DNA from: Gammaproteobacteria bacterium
Lineage (GTDB): Bacteria > Pseudomonadota > Gammaproteobacteria > Steroidobacterales > Foliamicaceae
DNA length: 40,922 bases
Assembly (NCBI GenBank): GCA_009838035.1
Contig: VXSK01000031.1
Span: 1 to 40,922, forward strand
Reading direction: 5' to 3'
Every line of letters starts with the position of its first letter. Within the stretch, counting starts at the first letter, position 1. Under the pieces are notes generated by a model. It ran no database searches. It saw only the letters and a list, made by a program, of their open reading frames with translations, and had not been told where the DNA came from. The position numbers and the translations under genes were made by a program. Shown one piece after another: positions 8,158-16,709 of the stretch.

Positions 8158-8922
8158 TCAGGCCGGATCGACCTGCGTCAGGGCTTCAAGGGCGATGGAG
8201 ATGAGCGAACGCTCGGCCTCGGCATGCTCCCGCTTGCCGATTTTCTGCTTCTTCAGGCTGTTGACGGTGGATGCGCACATGCTTCCCGCCCTGCACCCCA
8301 GTGCCTTGCCGACGGTGAGGATCGCGGACGTCTCCATGTCAACGGCGAGAACGTCCTGCTCTGCCAGTCGTTCCAGGTTATTGCGGACCCGGTCTTCGGT
8401 TGGTTCATCCAGCGCGAACATGTCCTGGTAGAAACCGTCGAAACTGGCAAACGCGCCGACATGATGGGTGGCTTCGCGCCGCGACGCCGCGAGGGTCAGG
8501 GCGCTCACCAGGCGGGGATCGGCGCTGGAGTTTCCGGAGCCGTGGGCGTATGCGGAGGACGTGCCTTCGAACGATTTGGCGTTCCGGGCGATGATCATGT
8601 CGCCAATGTTGACGGGAGAGAGCCCGATGCTGGTCCCTATGCGCAGGAAGACCGAAGCGCCCAGGTTGGACAGTTCGTGAAGCACGATCGCGGCGATGGG
8701 GGAGCCCATCCCGAACGCCGACAAGGTGATCCGGGTGTCCTCGTACATCCCGGTCACGGTAGCGAGCCCCCGGTTGACCGGCATCGCCTCTACGTCGCTC
8801 AGGTATTGACTGAACCGGGGCACCCGGCCCGGGTCGCCCAGCAGAATGACCCGTTCGGCCACCTGCTCGGCGCTGCATCCGATGTACCAGGCCTTTCGCG
8901 ACTTCATCTCCCCGCTACCCAT
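8158..8922 (-). CDS. Nucleoside phosphorylase, uridine phosphorylase-like
   Basis: PNP/UDP family enzyme (254 residues) expected to split a nucleoside with phosphate into base and ribose-1-phosphate. Visible family motifs are LLGDPGRVPRFSQYL (phosphate-binding start), SAFGMGSPIAAIVLHEL, FLRIGTSIGLSP, and AVDMETSAILTVGKALGCRAG, which corresponds to the ribose-binding MEAATL region of uridine phosphorylase. FDGFYQDMF sits at the base-specificity loop. ATG at 8922 overlaps the PfkB stop by 8 bases; ATG at 8907 (5 residues shorter, with GGGGAG directly before it) is equally possible. It forms one operon with a PfkB kinase and an isochorismatase-fold hydrolase. Confidence 0.87.
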   Translation of the reverse strand: MGSGEMKSRKAWYIGCSAEQVAERVILLGDPGRVPRFSQYLSDVEAMPVNRGLATVTGMYEDTRITLSAFGMGSPIAAIVLHELSNLGASVFLRIGTSIGLSPVNIGDMIIARNAKSFEGTSSAYAHGSGNSSADPRLVSALTLAASRREATHHVGAFASFDGFYQDMFALDEPTEDRVRNNLERLAEQDVLAVDMETSAILTVGKALGCRAGSMCASTVNSLKKQKIGKREHAEAERSLISIALEALTQVDPA

Positions 8923-9769
8923 ACGAGCGTTCCCGCAACAGCGATGCGGCCGCGTCGATGCCGCTCCCGACGACGGTGCGCAAGTCCGATTCCCCGGCAA
9001 GCAATGCCGCCAGGCAGCCGCCCGCCAGGGTATCGCCGGCGCCCGAGGCATCGTCGAAGGACAGGGGTTCCACGTCCACGCGAACCGTGCTGCCGTCCCG
9101 TTCCGCCTTGACGGCTTCGCCGCCGGCGGTTTCCACGATCACGGGCTGGCGATGCCCGGGAATTGCCGCTAACCCTTCATCGACCCACTTACGTTCCTGG
9201 CGGTTGCAGAAAATGTAGTCGGCGCGCGCGGCAAGCGCCGCGCGCAGTTCGATCGGATACGAGAGCGGATCGTTCTTCATGACCCATGCCACCTTGCAAT
9301 CGCCGTCGATCAGATCCAGAGCCTCTCCGGCGATCCCGGGAGGCCCCACGGTGACGCACAGCAAATCCGCGGCCGAAATTACCTCCTTCTGCCGGTCGGT
9401 CAGCGTTTCCCGCCCCAGCATGCCCGGATCGAACAGGCAGCCGCAACTACCGTCCTGCTGGTAAATCATGAAACATACCGGCGTATTCCCTGGCTCGATG
9501 GTGGCGATCGCGTCCACGCCGACGCCATCGCCTTCGGTCCAGGAAGTGAACAGCTCGCCGTGATGATCCGCGCCCACCCAGGTCACGATGGAAACGTCAA
9601 TGCCTTTCCCGGCGATGGGGCGGGCCACATACAAAGGGCAGCCGCCGGGCCGGGGAAAGGCGTCGGCTGGGCGCTGCTTGATCATTACCGTGCGGTCGCC
9701 TGAAAAAAAACCGTCGAGCACCGCGGGAAAATCGATCGACGCGTATCCGATCACCGCCACCTTGTTCAC
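8915..9769 (-). CDS. PfkB family carbohydrate/nucleoside kinase
   Basis: A 284-residue ribokinase-like kinase. The N-terminus VAVIGYASIDFPAV, the sugar-binding GGCPLYVARPIAG segment and the C-terminal signature DDASGAGDTLAGGCLAALL (catalytic Asp in GAGD) are all present. PfkB enzymes phosphorylate sugars such as ribose, or nucleosides. Located between the phosphorylase and hydrolase genes, it may phosphorylate a released sugar or the nucleoside itself; that is inference. GTG start overlaps the stop of the upstream isochorismatase gene by 4 bases (GTGA), a sign of translational coupling. Confidence 0.9.
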   Translation of the reverse strand: MNKVAVIGYASIDFPAVLDGFFSGDRTVMIKQRPADAFPRPGGCPLYVARPIAGKGIDVSIVTWVGADHHGELFTSWTEGDGVGVDAIATIEPGNTPVCFMIYQQDGSCGCLFDPGMLGRETLTDRQKEVISAADLLCVTVGPPGIAGEALDLIDGDCKVAWVMKNDPLSYPIELRAALAARADYIFCNRQERKWVDEGLAAIPGHRQPVIVETAGGEAVKAERDGSTVRVDVEPLSFDDASGAGDTLAGGCLAALLAGESDLRTVVGSGIDAAASLLRERSYG

Positions 9770-10341
9770 GATAGCAGCCTGACGCCCTCTTCAAGCGGCA
9801 CGACCCAGCCCAGGTAGCGTTCGATATCCTCCAGGGATGCGTCCGCCAGGTGCGGGCGATTGGAGTTGACGGCGTCGCGCACGACGTGGCAGCGATATCC
9901 CAGCGAGAAAGCGTCCTGAACCGTGGCCCGCACACACACGTTCGCCTTGACGCCGCCGATGACCAGCGTGCCGACCTCGAGTTCCCGCAGCAGCAGGTCC
10001 AGGTCGGTGGCCTGAAACGCGCTCATGCGCCGTTTGGGCAGCAGGATTTCCGCGGGCCCCTGCGGCGAGAAGCCGTCCACAAGCTGCGAGTCGAATTCGC
10101 CGTCCACACAATGGACCGGAAGTTTTGCCTCCTCGAAGTCGGTCAGCCCGGGCCGGTGCCGCTCGGCGACGAAAATGACGGGACGTTGCGCGGTTCTGGC
10201 GCTCTGAAGCAACGCCCGCAGAGCGGGGAGCAACTCGGCGCTTTCGGAATAGTAGTTCTGACCGTCTTCGTGAAAGAAGGAATTCTGCAGGTCGATGAGC
10301 AACAGCGCGACGGCTGTGGCGTTTCCCATATGCTCGCTCAC
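9766..10341 (-). CDS. Isochorismatase-like cysteine hydrolase
   Basis: A 191-residue protein of the isochorismatase/nicotinamidase fold. The catalytic triad is visible: Asp17 in LLLIDLQNSFF, Lys in LLPKRRMSAF (about residue 103) and Cys in GVKANVCVRATVQDA (about residue 138). The metal-binding DxHxxxH pattern of true nicotinamidases is not seen, so an amidohydrolase of the ureidoacrylate (RutB-like) or unknown type is more likely. It begins with GTG overlapping the GntR stop by 4 bases and ends overlapping PfkB by 4 bases. The company of a uridine-phosphorylase-like gene would suit pyrimidine-ring breakdown products, but no other rut gene is present. Confidence 0.87.
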   Translation of the reverse strand: MSEHMGNATAVALLLIDLQNSFFHEDGQNYYSESAELLPALRALLQSARTAQRPVIFVAERHRPGLTDFEEAKLPVHCVDGEFDSQLVDGFSPQGPAEILLPKRRMSAFQATDLDLLLRELEVGTLVIGGVKANVCVRATVQDAFSLGYRCHVVRDAVNSNRPHLADASLEDIERYLGWVVPLEEGVRLLS

Positions 10342-11132
10342 GAAGACTTGCGCGGGTCGTTCGGCTCTCCTTCATGGTACAGCACCGACAGCGGATTCGA
10401 GCGCACCAGGCGAGCGTCATACGTATAGCAGTCCTGAAGATAAACGGCTTCGATCAGCTCGATGAGATTGCCCCTTTGATCGAAGCTCTTTCGATGCACG
10501 AGCATCACCGCGGAGGGCAGCTCGATGCCGAGCTGTTCGGCCTCCTTGTCGGTGGCCAGGCGCACGTTGATGGTTTCGTCGGCATGGTCGATCTCGAGTC
10601 CGGCTTCATCGAAGGTCTTGTAAAGCGAGAAATCCGAATCCGCCACGCGGCTGTCCGTCCCAATCAGCGCCGGTACGGCGGCGGCTATGCGCGTTGGCAC
10701 AAGCGCTGTGTGTATGGCCCACGGCAGGCCATCGACAAAGCGGATTCGCTCCAGCAGCAATGCGGGTTCGTCGCAGCCGTACTGCAGGGCCTCGCTTCGG
10801 TCCAGTTGCCGCTGCCCCATCAGGCGATGCGAAGGGACCCGGCCCTGGCGCCGCACGGTTTCCGAGAATCCGCGCAGGTAACCGGGAGAACGGTGCAGGG
10901 CAGGCCGCGACACGAAAGTACCCACGCCCTGGCGCCGCTGCAGCAGGCCCTCGGCGAGCAACACGTCGATGGCCTTTACGACCGTGCCCCGGCTCACGCC
11001 GAACTTGAGGCAGAGTTGCGCCTCGCTGGGCAGCAGGTCGCCAGGCACCCATTTGCCCGCGCGAATGCCGTCGCGGAGTTCGTCCGACAAGACCGCGTAG
11101 CGCGGTTTTCCTGCGTTCCGGTGTGGGGTCAT
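10338..11132 (-). CDS. GntR family transcriptional regulator (HutC/UTRA type)
   Basis: A 264-residue regulator: N-terminal winged helix (RYAVLSDELRDGIRAGKW then LPSEAQLCLKFGVSRGTVVKAI and LLQRRQGVGTFV) and a C-terminal UTRA ligand-binding domain (LLLERIRFVDGLPWAIHTALVP, ending in a VYLQDCYTYDARLVRS strand pair). Start chosen at ATG 11132 because AAGGAA lies 8 bases upstream; an ATG 12 codons earlier is less supported. It heads the leftward operon and faces a TonB receptor gene across a 139-bp gap containing a perfect palindrome, so it probably controls both directions and itself. The effector is unknown; HutC-type regulators commonly bind sugar phosphates or small carboxylates. Confidence 0.92.
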   Translation of the reverse strand: MTPHRNAGKPRYAVLSDELRDGIRAGKWVPGDLLPSEAQLCLKFGVSRGTVVKAIDVLLAEGLLQRRQGVGTFVSRPALHRSPGYLRGFSETVRRQGRVPSHRLMGQRQLDRSEALQYGCDEPALLLERIRFVDGLPWAIHTALVPTRIAAAVPALIGTDSRVADSDFSLYKTFDEAGLEIDHADETINVRLATDKEAEQLGIELPSAVMLVHRKSFDQRGNLIELIEAVYLQDCYTYDARLVRSNPLSVLYHEGEPNDPRKSS

Positions 11133-11176
11133 CGGGAGGATTCCTTGTGTGGAAGTGCGATTGTGCAAATGACTAC

Positions 11177-11188
11177 TTGACTAGTCAA
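11177..11188. promoter_or_regulatory. Palindromic candidate operator for the GntR regulator, overlapping a possible rightward promoter
   Basis: TTGACTAGTCAA is a perfect 12-bp palindrome in the GntR/TonB-receptor intergenic region. Its left part TTGACT could serve as a -35 element, with TATTTT 17 bp downstream at 11200-11205 as -10. A regulator bound here would block RNA polymerase. The core fits the general GntR operator shape (GT-N-TA-N-AC-like symmetry). No second copy was noticed in this window. Confidence 0.55.
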
Positions 11189-11271
11189 CTGAATAATTAT
11201 ATTTTCATTCCTACCGGTGCTTCAAATGCTGTCGGGTCATTCGACAAATCCATCCATCAAGGGGACACGCC

Positions 11272-13554
11272 ATGCGAAAGATTTTATTGGTCCTTACCGC
11301 CGTTTCGATCCCATTCCTGATTGCGGATATCACGGTTGCACAGGATTCAACGGCAGTTCTCGAAGAGATCGTCGTTACCGCCCAGAAGCGCGAGGAGTCG
11401 CTCGCCGACGTGGGCATTGCGGTGGACGTGATCAGCGGTGACCGGCTGCGTGAGGCCGGCGCCCTGTCGCTGATCGAAGTCGGACGGTTCTCGCCGGGCC
11501 TCAACATACAGACGCCGTTCGGGGAATTCGGTTATCCGCTCATTGCGATACGCGGCGTGAACACGGACGGCTTTATCGAAACGCTGCCGCAGTCCACCGG
11601 TGTCTATGCCGACGGAGTCTATGTCTCGCAACCGCCCATGCAGGCTTTTCGATTGCTCGATCTGGAGCGCATGGAGGTATTGAAGGGGCCGCAGGGAACC
11701 ATTTACGGGCGCAATACCATCGCCGGAGCCATCAATCTCATCTCGAAGCGTCCCACCTTCGAACCGGAGGGCTATGCGACCGTGGGGTTCGGCAACTACA
11801 GCAGGGCATCGTTCGAGGGGGCCTACGGCGGCCCGATATCGGACACGGCGGCCGGGCGGATTGCCGTGAAGTACCTGCGTCAGACGGACAGCCCCCTCAC
11901 CAACCTGGATCCCAACCTGGACGATGGTGGCGAACTGGATCAACTGATGGCGCGCGGGTCACTGCTGTTCCGCCCGAACGATGATGTCGAGCTGCTGGTA
12001 CGGTTCTACGCCGGGCGTGACGATTCGGACGTCTGGCCCTGGGCGGCCATCCCCGCGGGGCAGGACACCGACGGTGACGGCATTCCGGACCAGGTTTGCC
12101 CCGAATATGCGCGCGGGGACGTGGCCGCGGCACAGGTGAATTGTCTTGCCAGGGACCCGTTCGTCAGCGGTGACACGTTCAACGATACGGACGGTGATCC
12201 ATACACGATCAACCAGAACGCGATCGGTAACCACGCATACCGGTCAAGCGGCATTTCGGCGGAATTGAACTGGAGCCTCAGCCAGATGACCTTGACTTCG
12301 GTGACCGGCTTAGACGATTTCGAACGGCACGACATACTGGATGAGGACGCCGGTCCGACCGTGGCTCTGGACGATGTCCGGAAATCCGACGTGTCGCAGT
12401 TCTCGCAGGAAGTGCGGCTCGCTTCCAACGCCGGCGACGGAATGCAGTGGCTGGCGGGAATTTACTACTCTTCCGATGAGATGGAGGGCGACCCCTCCTT
12501 CGATTCGGGCGGCCGCCAGGATTACTCGACACTGGAAACCGATACCCTCGGCTTGTTCGGGCAGATCGAGTACCCCCTTTCCGCCGATCTTGCCCTGACC
12601 GTGGGTGGCCGATGGACCGACGTGCAACGCGATTTCGATTATCGAACGACCGGTTTCTTCGCCTCCGCGGAACTCCAGGCCGGTGCGAGCAGTTCGTTTT
12701 CGGACAGCGATTATTCCGCCCGGGTGGCGTTGGATTGGAGCTACAACGACAACACACTGATCTACGCCAGCATTTCCCGCGGATTCAACGCCGGCACTTT
12801 CAACAGTCAGTTCCTGGCGACCGTCGACAACCTGGAGCCGACAAAATCGGAATCGCTGACCGCCTATGAGGTCGGTCTGAAATCGACATTTGCCGGCGGG
12901 CGGGCGAGCGTCGAGGCTGCCGTCTACTACTACGACGCCACCGATCCGCAGGTGGTCGCCGTTGAACCCTTAAGTCTCATATCGGCCAATTTCCTCATCA
13001 ATGCGGATGATTCGAAGATGCAGGGCGGTGAAATTCAGCTTCGCGCACTTGCCGCAGACTGGCTGGAACTCAGTTTCGGCGCCGCCTACATCGATAGCGA
13101 ATACGGCAACCTGGTGACTTCGGTGGCCGGGACGGGCACGGGCAGTCCGTACCCCGACAACGCCCCGGTGTTCGGGTCCACGCTGGCGGACCTCACCGGC
13201 AATCGCATTCCGAACACGCCCGAATTGAGCATCAATTCGTCGGCCACGGTCGAATGGCCCGTAAATGACGGATGGCGCTTCATCGGCCAGCTGGACTTTC
13301 TGTGGGAAGACGACATCCCGCGGGATCTCCGCGCCTCCCCGGCGTTGTTCACGGAGGCCCATATCGACGTGGACCTGCGATTGGCCGTACGGTCCGCGGA
13401 CGACAAATGGGATGCCGCCTTCTGGGTGCGTAACCTGACGGATGAGGAATACCTGACCGAAGCCTACGAGGTGCTGGGTTTCGGCTTCTATATCGCGGCC
13501 GGCAACTACAGCTATCCCCGGACGTTCGGGCTCGAACTGACCCGCAGGTTCTAG
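11272..13554 (+). CDS. TonB-dependent outer-membrane receptor
   Basis: A 760-residue receptor with a signal peptide (cleavage near ITVA-QDS), a TonB box region in LEEIVVTAQKREESL, a plug domain (VLKGPQGTIYGRNTIAGAINLIS) and a 22-strand-type barrel ending in the terminal Phe of LELTRRF needed for BAM recognition. AGGGGA lies about 8 bases before the ATG. It is the first gene of a rightward run of nine closely spaced genes and diverges from the GntR regulator, so it likely imports the compound handled by those enzymes. The sequence DTDGDGIPD in an extracellular-type loop looks like a calcium-binding motif. Confidence 0.95.
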   Translation: MRKILLVLTAVSIPFLIADITVAQDSTAVLEEIVVTAQKREESLADVGIAVDVISGDRLREAGALSLIEVGRFSPGLNIQTPFGEFGYPLIAIRGVNTDGFIETLPQSTGVYADGVYVSQPPMQAFRLLDLERMEVLKGPQGTIYGRNTIAGAINLISKRPTFEPEGYATVGFGNYSRASFEGAYGGPISDTAAGRIAVKYLRQTDSPLTNLDPNLDDGGELDQLMARGSLLFRPNDDVELLVRFYAGRDDSDVWPWAAIPAGQDTDGDGIPDQVCPEYARGDVAAAQVNCLARDPFVSGDTFNDTDGDPYTINQNAIGNHAYRSSGISAELNWSLSQMTLTSVTGLDDFERHDILDEDAGPTVALDDVRKSDVSQFSQEVRLASNAGDGMQWLAGIYYSSDEMEGDPSFDSGGRQDYSTLETDTLGLFGQIEYPLSADLALTVGGRWTDVQRDFDYRTTGFFASAELQAGASSSFSDSDYSARVALDWSYNDNTLIYASISRGFNAGTFNSQFLATVDNLEPTKSESLTAYEVGLKSTFAGGRASVEAAVYYYDATDPQVVAVEPLSLISANFLINADDSKMQGGEIQLRALAADWLELSFGAAYIDSEYGNLVTSVAGTGTGSPYPDNAPVFGSTLADLTGNRIPNTPELSINSSATVEWPVNDGWRFIGQLDFLWEDDIPRDLRASPALFTEAHIDVDLRLAVRSADDKWDAAFWVRNLTDEEYLTEAYEVLGFGFYIAAGNYSYPRTFGLELTRRF

Positions 13555-13589
13555 GTCGGGAGCACGAAGCACAAGAGGTAACGCTGGCC

Positions 13590-14054
13590 ATGCGGGAGAA
13601 CAGGCCGAAGGTCGCGATTTCGATCATCACGCTGGGCGTTGACGACGTGGAGCGCTCGGTCCGTTTCTACACCTCGTTCGGCTGGGAAATGTCGCCGGAT
13701 TCCGACCCCGCAATGTGCACGTTCATCAATACGCCCTCGACGGTGCTGGGGCTGGTCGGGTACGAGTTTCTGGCCAACGACGCGCTGCTGAAGGCAAAGC
13801 CCCGTGCGCAATACCAGGGCTTCACGCTGGCCGTGAACGGCGCCTCTCCGGAAGAGGTGGACGCGATATTCGAGAACGCCATCCGCAACGGCGGCACCGC
13901 GCACCAGCAACCGCAATGGAAGGACTGGGGCGGGTACGACGGCTATTCCGGCTATTTCCTCGATCCGGACGGTTACCCGTGGGAAGTCGCCTACGCCCCG
14001 TTTCTCGAACTCACCGAGGATGGCCGGCTGATGCCGAAATCCGTGTCCGAATAA
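13590..14054 (+). CDS. VOC (glyoxalase/bleomycin-resistance fold) protein
   Basis: A 154-residue single vicinal-oxygen-chelate protein. ISIITLGVDDVERSVRFYTSFGW is the usual first beta-alpha-beta unit, and GYSGYFLDPDGYPWEVAYAP is the typical final strand with the DPDG turn and the Glu that often ligates metal. It may be a lyase, isomerase or dioxygenase, or simply bind a ligand. It lies 35 bp after the TonB receptor and 16 bp before an SDR gene, so it is probably co-transcribed. AAGAGG occurs about 12 bases before ATG. Confidence 0.87.
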   Translation: MRENRPKVAISIITLGVDDVERSVRFYTSFGWEMSPDSDPAMCTFINTPSTVLGLVGYEFLANDALLKAKPRAQYQGFTLAVNGASPEEVDAIFENAIRNGGTAHQQPQWKDWGGYDGYSGYFLDPDGYPWEVAYAPFLELTEDGRLMPKSVSE

Positions 14055-14070
14055 AGGGACCTGCGCAGGC

Positions 14071-14811
14071 GTGGCAACGGAGACCTCTCGCGGGCTGGCG
14101 ATCGTCACCGGCGCCAGCCGCGGCATAGGACGCGCGCTGGCGATCGGTCTGGCCGAGGCCGGTTACCGGCTGGCACTGGTCGCCCGCGACGAGGACGCGC
14201 TCAGCGGCGTGCAGGCGGAGATTCTAGGCATCGGTCCCGGCATGGCAGCGAGTTGCCATCCGCTCGACGTTACCGTCGCGGCGGCGGTCCGTGATCTCGT
14301 GTCCGGACTGGCCGCCGGGCACGAGGCGATCGACGTGCTGGTCAACAACGCCGGCCAGTTCCGGCCCGGCAGCATTGAAGCGGACGTCGAGGACCTGGAC
14401 GCGGTTGTCGGGACCAACCTGAAAGGCGCTTTCCTGATGCTCAAGGCGGTCGTGCCCGTAATGAAGGCGCAAAAACGCGGCCACATCATCAATCTGTCGT
14501 CGATTACGGGAAAGTGGGGCTACGCGGGCTACGGTATATATGCTGCCTCCAAATTCGCGTTGCAGGGCCTCTCGGAGAGCCTGTACAAGGAGATGCTGGA
14601 GCACGGCGTGAAGGTGACGGCGATCTGTCCCAACTGGGTCGCAACGGAAATGGCCGTTGCGGCCGGCGGGACCCTGCCGCCGGAGGACATGATTCAGCTT
14701 GACGATCTGGTCAGGACGGTGTCGTGGCTGTTGAGCCTTTCGAAGGCTGCCTGTCCCCGCGAAGTGGTGATCGACTGCATGGGGCATCCGTATGACAGGA
14801 ATACGCAATGA
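14071..14811 (+). CDS. SDR family oxidoreductase
   Basis: A 246-residue short-chain dehydrogenase with IVTGASRGIGRALAIGLAEAG (cofactor binding), LVNNAGQFRPG (structural NNAG) and INLSSITGKWGYAGYGIYAASKFALQGL (catalytic Ser, Tyr-x-x-x-Lys). It resembles 3-oxoacyl-ACP reductase-like or general 3-ketoacyl/alcohol dehydrogenases. GTG start. Its stop overlaps the MFS transporter start by 4 bases (ATGA). Cofactor preference and substrate cannot be decided by eye. Confidence 0.92.
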   Translation: MATETSRGLAIVTGASRGIGRALAIGLAEAGYRLALVARDEDALSGVQAEILGIGPGMAASCHPLDVTVAAAVRDLVSGLAAGHEAIDVLVNNAGQFRPGSIEADVEDLDAVVGTNLKGAFLMLKAVVPVMKAQKRGHIINLSSITGKWGYAGYGIYAASKFALQGLSESLYKEMLEHGVKVTAICPNWVATEMAVAAGGTLPPEDMIQLDDLVRTVSWLLSLSKAACPREVVIDCMGHPYDRNTQ

Positions 14812-15938
14812 AATTGGACAACCGTAACTTCGCCGGCGCGCTGGGCATCTACACGATCGGCGGGCTGTTCTGGGCGTTCCTTCCGTTCTTCGTGGGACTG
14901 AAGGTGTCCACCGGAGGGTTCAGTCAGACGCAGGCCGGCTCGCTCGGTTCCGCCTACCTGATCGGCTTTTCGGTCGCGTCCATGACCGCATTGTGGTGGG
15001 CGGGCCGTTTCAATTGGCGGAAACTGGCCGCGGTCATGGCCGCTGTCGTGATCGCCGCACTGCTGCTGCTGGCGAGGGTGGACGGCTTTGCCCTCAGCTT
15101 CATGATCGTGCCCGTCGTGGGGCTCATGATGGGCGCGTTCTGGACGGTCGCGTACCGGATCTTCAGCGGCTCGGCGAACCCCGAACGCGCCTTTTCCATC
15201 GGCATTGTGGTGTCGTACAGCGCTCTCGCGCTGGTAACCTTCATCATTGGCGAGTACGTGGTCGCCGACTTCGGGCTGAGCGGCTCCAGCTACGTGCTGG
15301 GCGGCGTGGTGCTCGTGCTGGCGCTGTCGGCGCTGCTGCTGCCGCGGGGTCTGCAATCGGGCGGCGATGACACCGGCGAGGCCTCGTATCGGCCGTCGCT
15401 ACCGGTAGCCCTGGCGCTTCTTGCGATCCTGGGCACCAGTTTCGGCTTTGCGGCCGTATGGGCGTTTACCGAGAGAATCGGCATCGACGCCGGATTCAAC
15501 ACGTCGCAGATCAGCCCGGTCATTGCTTCGAACCTGTTGGCATCGGCGGGCGGTTCGGTGCTGGCGACCCTGCTGGGCATGCGGTTCGGACGCATGCTGC
15601 CGCTGTTCGTGGGTATGCTCGCGATCCTGGTGTCCATCGTCAGCCTGGCCACGGTGGACAGTTTTTCGACCTACGCGGCCGCGGTCGCCGGCCTGGGCCT
15701 TTCCATCGGCTTCGTCATGCCCTACCAGATGGGCTATCTCGCCGCGCTGGATCGAGATAACCGTTTCGTGCTGCTGATTGCCGCCGCGCAGGGCATCGGC
15801 TCCGCCGCCGGGCCGTTTGCCGGAGGCGCCGCGGCGGACGCGGGCGGATACCGCCTGCTGGTCATCGTGGCCGGCGCCGTCGTTGCCGCCAGCATGCTGG
15901 CCATATTGATTTCATCAAGGGTGAAGAACCAACAATGA
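14808..15938 (+). CDS. MFS transporter
   Basis: A 376-residue membrane protein with about 11-12 predicted transmembrane segments and short loops, organised as two similar halves of the major facilitator type. Features include LYTIGGLFWAFLPFFVGL-like helix 1 (seen here as GIYTIGGLFWAFLPFF), WWAGRFNWRK in the loop after helix 2 and LGMRFGRMLPLFVGM in the second half. It overlaps the preceding SDR and the following SIS gene by 4 bases each, so it belongs to the operon. It would move the imported compound or a product across the inner membrane after the TonB receptor step; substrate unknown. Confidence 0.88.
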   Translation: MKLDNRNFAGALGIYTIGGLFWAFLPFFVGLKVSTGGFSQTQAGSLGSAYLIGFSVASMTALWWAGRFNWRKLAAVMAAVVIAALLLLARVDGFALSFMIVPVVGLMMGAFWTVAYRIFSGSANPERAFSIGIVVSYSALALVTFIIGEYVVADFGLSGSSYVLGGVVLVLALSALLLPRGLQSGGDDTGEASYRPSLPVALALLAILGTSFGFAAVWAFTERIGIDAGFNTSQISPVIASNLLASAGGSVLATLLGMRFGRMLPLFVGMLAILVSIVSLATVDSFSTYAAAVAGLGLSIGFVMPYQMGYLAALDRDNRFVLLIAAAQGIGSAAGPFAGGAAADAGGYRLLVIVAGAVVAASMLAILISSRVKNQQ

Positions 15939-16699
15939 GCATTATTCAGGACTACCGGCGATTGCTGGATGAGAAGCTGGCCCTCGTTTTCGAAAACCAG
16001 GAAGATTCGATCGACAAGGCGGCGGAAGTCTGCGCCGCCAGCATCGGGAAGGGCAAGCTGGTGTTTACATTCGGCACGGGCCATGGCTCGTTCGCGGCAC
16101 TGGAGATGTTTCCAAGAACCGGGACCGCGGTCGGGTTCCGGCCGATTGTTGAAAGCACAATGATCTCGTTTCATCGGGTGCTGGGCGATATGGGGGCGCG
16201 GCAATACCGCTTCATACACGCCCAGGAAGGCTACGGGAAGGCGATACTGTCCTCTCATCAGACCGACGCGGATGACGCGATGCTGATCTTCTCGCATTCA
16301 GGGATCAATGCCGTCACCATGGATATCGCCGTCGGCGCCAAAGAGATCGGCATGAAGGTCATCGGCGTAACCAGTGTCCCGCATTCTTCGCAAGTTCCGT
16401 CCCGGCATTCTTCGGGCAAGCGGCTGTTCGAGGCGGCCGATGTCGTAATCGATACCGGCGCCCCGCTGGGCGATGCCGGCATTTCCATCGATGGCCTGGA
16501 AGGTAGCGTCGGCGCCACCTCCACCAGCGTGGCCATTGCGGTGGGGCAGGCCATCAACGCCGCCACCGTGGAAAAACTGGTGGCGCGCGGCGCGCAGCCG
16601 ATGATCATGGTCAGTCCGAACACCACCGAGAAGGCCAGGGCGAACCGGCTCAACGATCTGAACTACGAGGAGTTGTGGCGGCGCTTGTCCTCGCGGTAA
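15935..16699 (+). CDS. SIS-domain phosphosugar-binding protein (COG4821-like)
   Basis: A 254-residue protein with one sugar isomerase (SIS) domain: LVFTFGTGHGSFAALEMF is the phosphate-binding loop region and MLIFSHSGINAVTMDIA the second SIS motif with its Ser/Gly turn. The end, VSPNTTEKARANRLNDLNYEE, resembles the UPF0309/COG4821 group. Such proteins bind or isomerise phosphosugars. Its presence with a PfkB kinase and nucleoside phosphorylase across the shared promoter supports a sugar-phosphate intermediate. ATGA overlap with the MFS gene. Confidence 0.82.
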   Translation: MSIIQDYRRLLDEKLALVFENQEDSIDKAAEVCAASIGKGKLVFTFGTGHGSFAALEMFPRTGTAVGFRPIVESTMISFHRVLGDMGARQYRFIHAQEGYGKAILSSHQTDADDAMLIFSHSGINAVTMDIAVGAKEIGMKVIGVTSVPHSSQVPSRHSSGKRLFEAADVVIDTGAPLGDAGISIDGLEGSVGATSTSVAIAVGQAINAATVEKLVARGAQPMIMVSPNTTEKARANRLNDLNYEELWRRLSSR

Positions 16700-16709
16700 T
16701 CTCCCGCGA

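Noticed and set aside
9766..10341. Nicotinamidase assignment for the isochorismatase-fold gene
   Set aside because: The metal-binding DxHxxxH pattern expected of nicotinamidases was not found, so only the superfamily is named.
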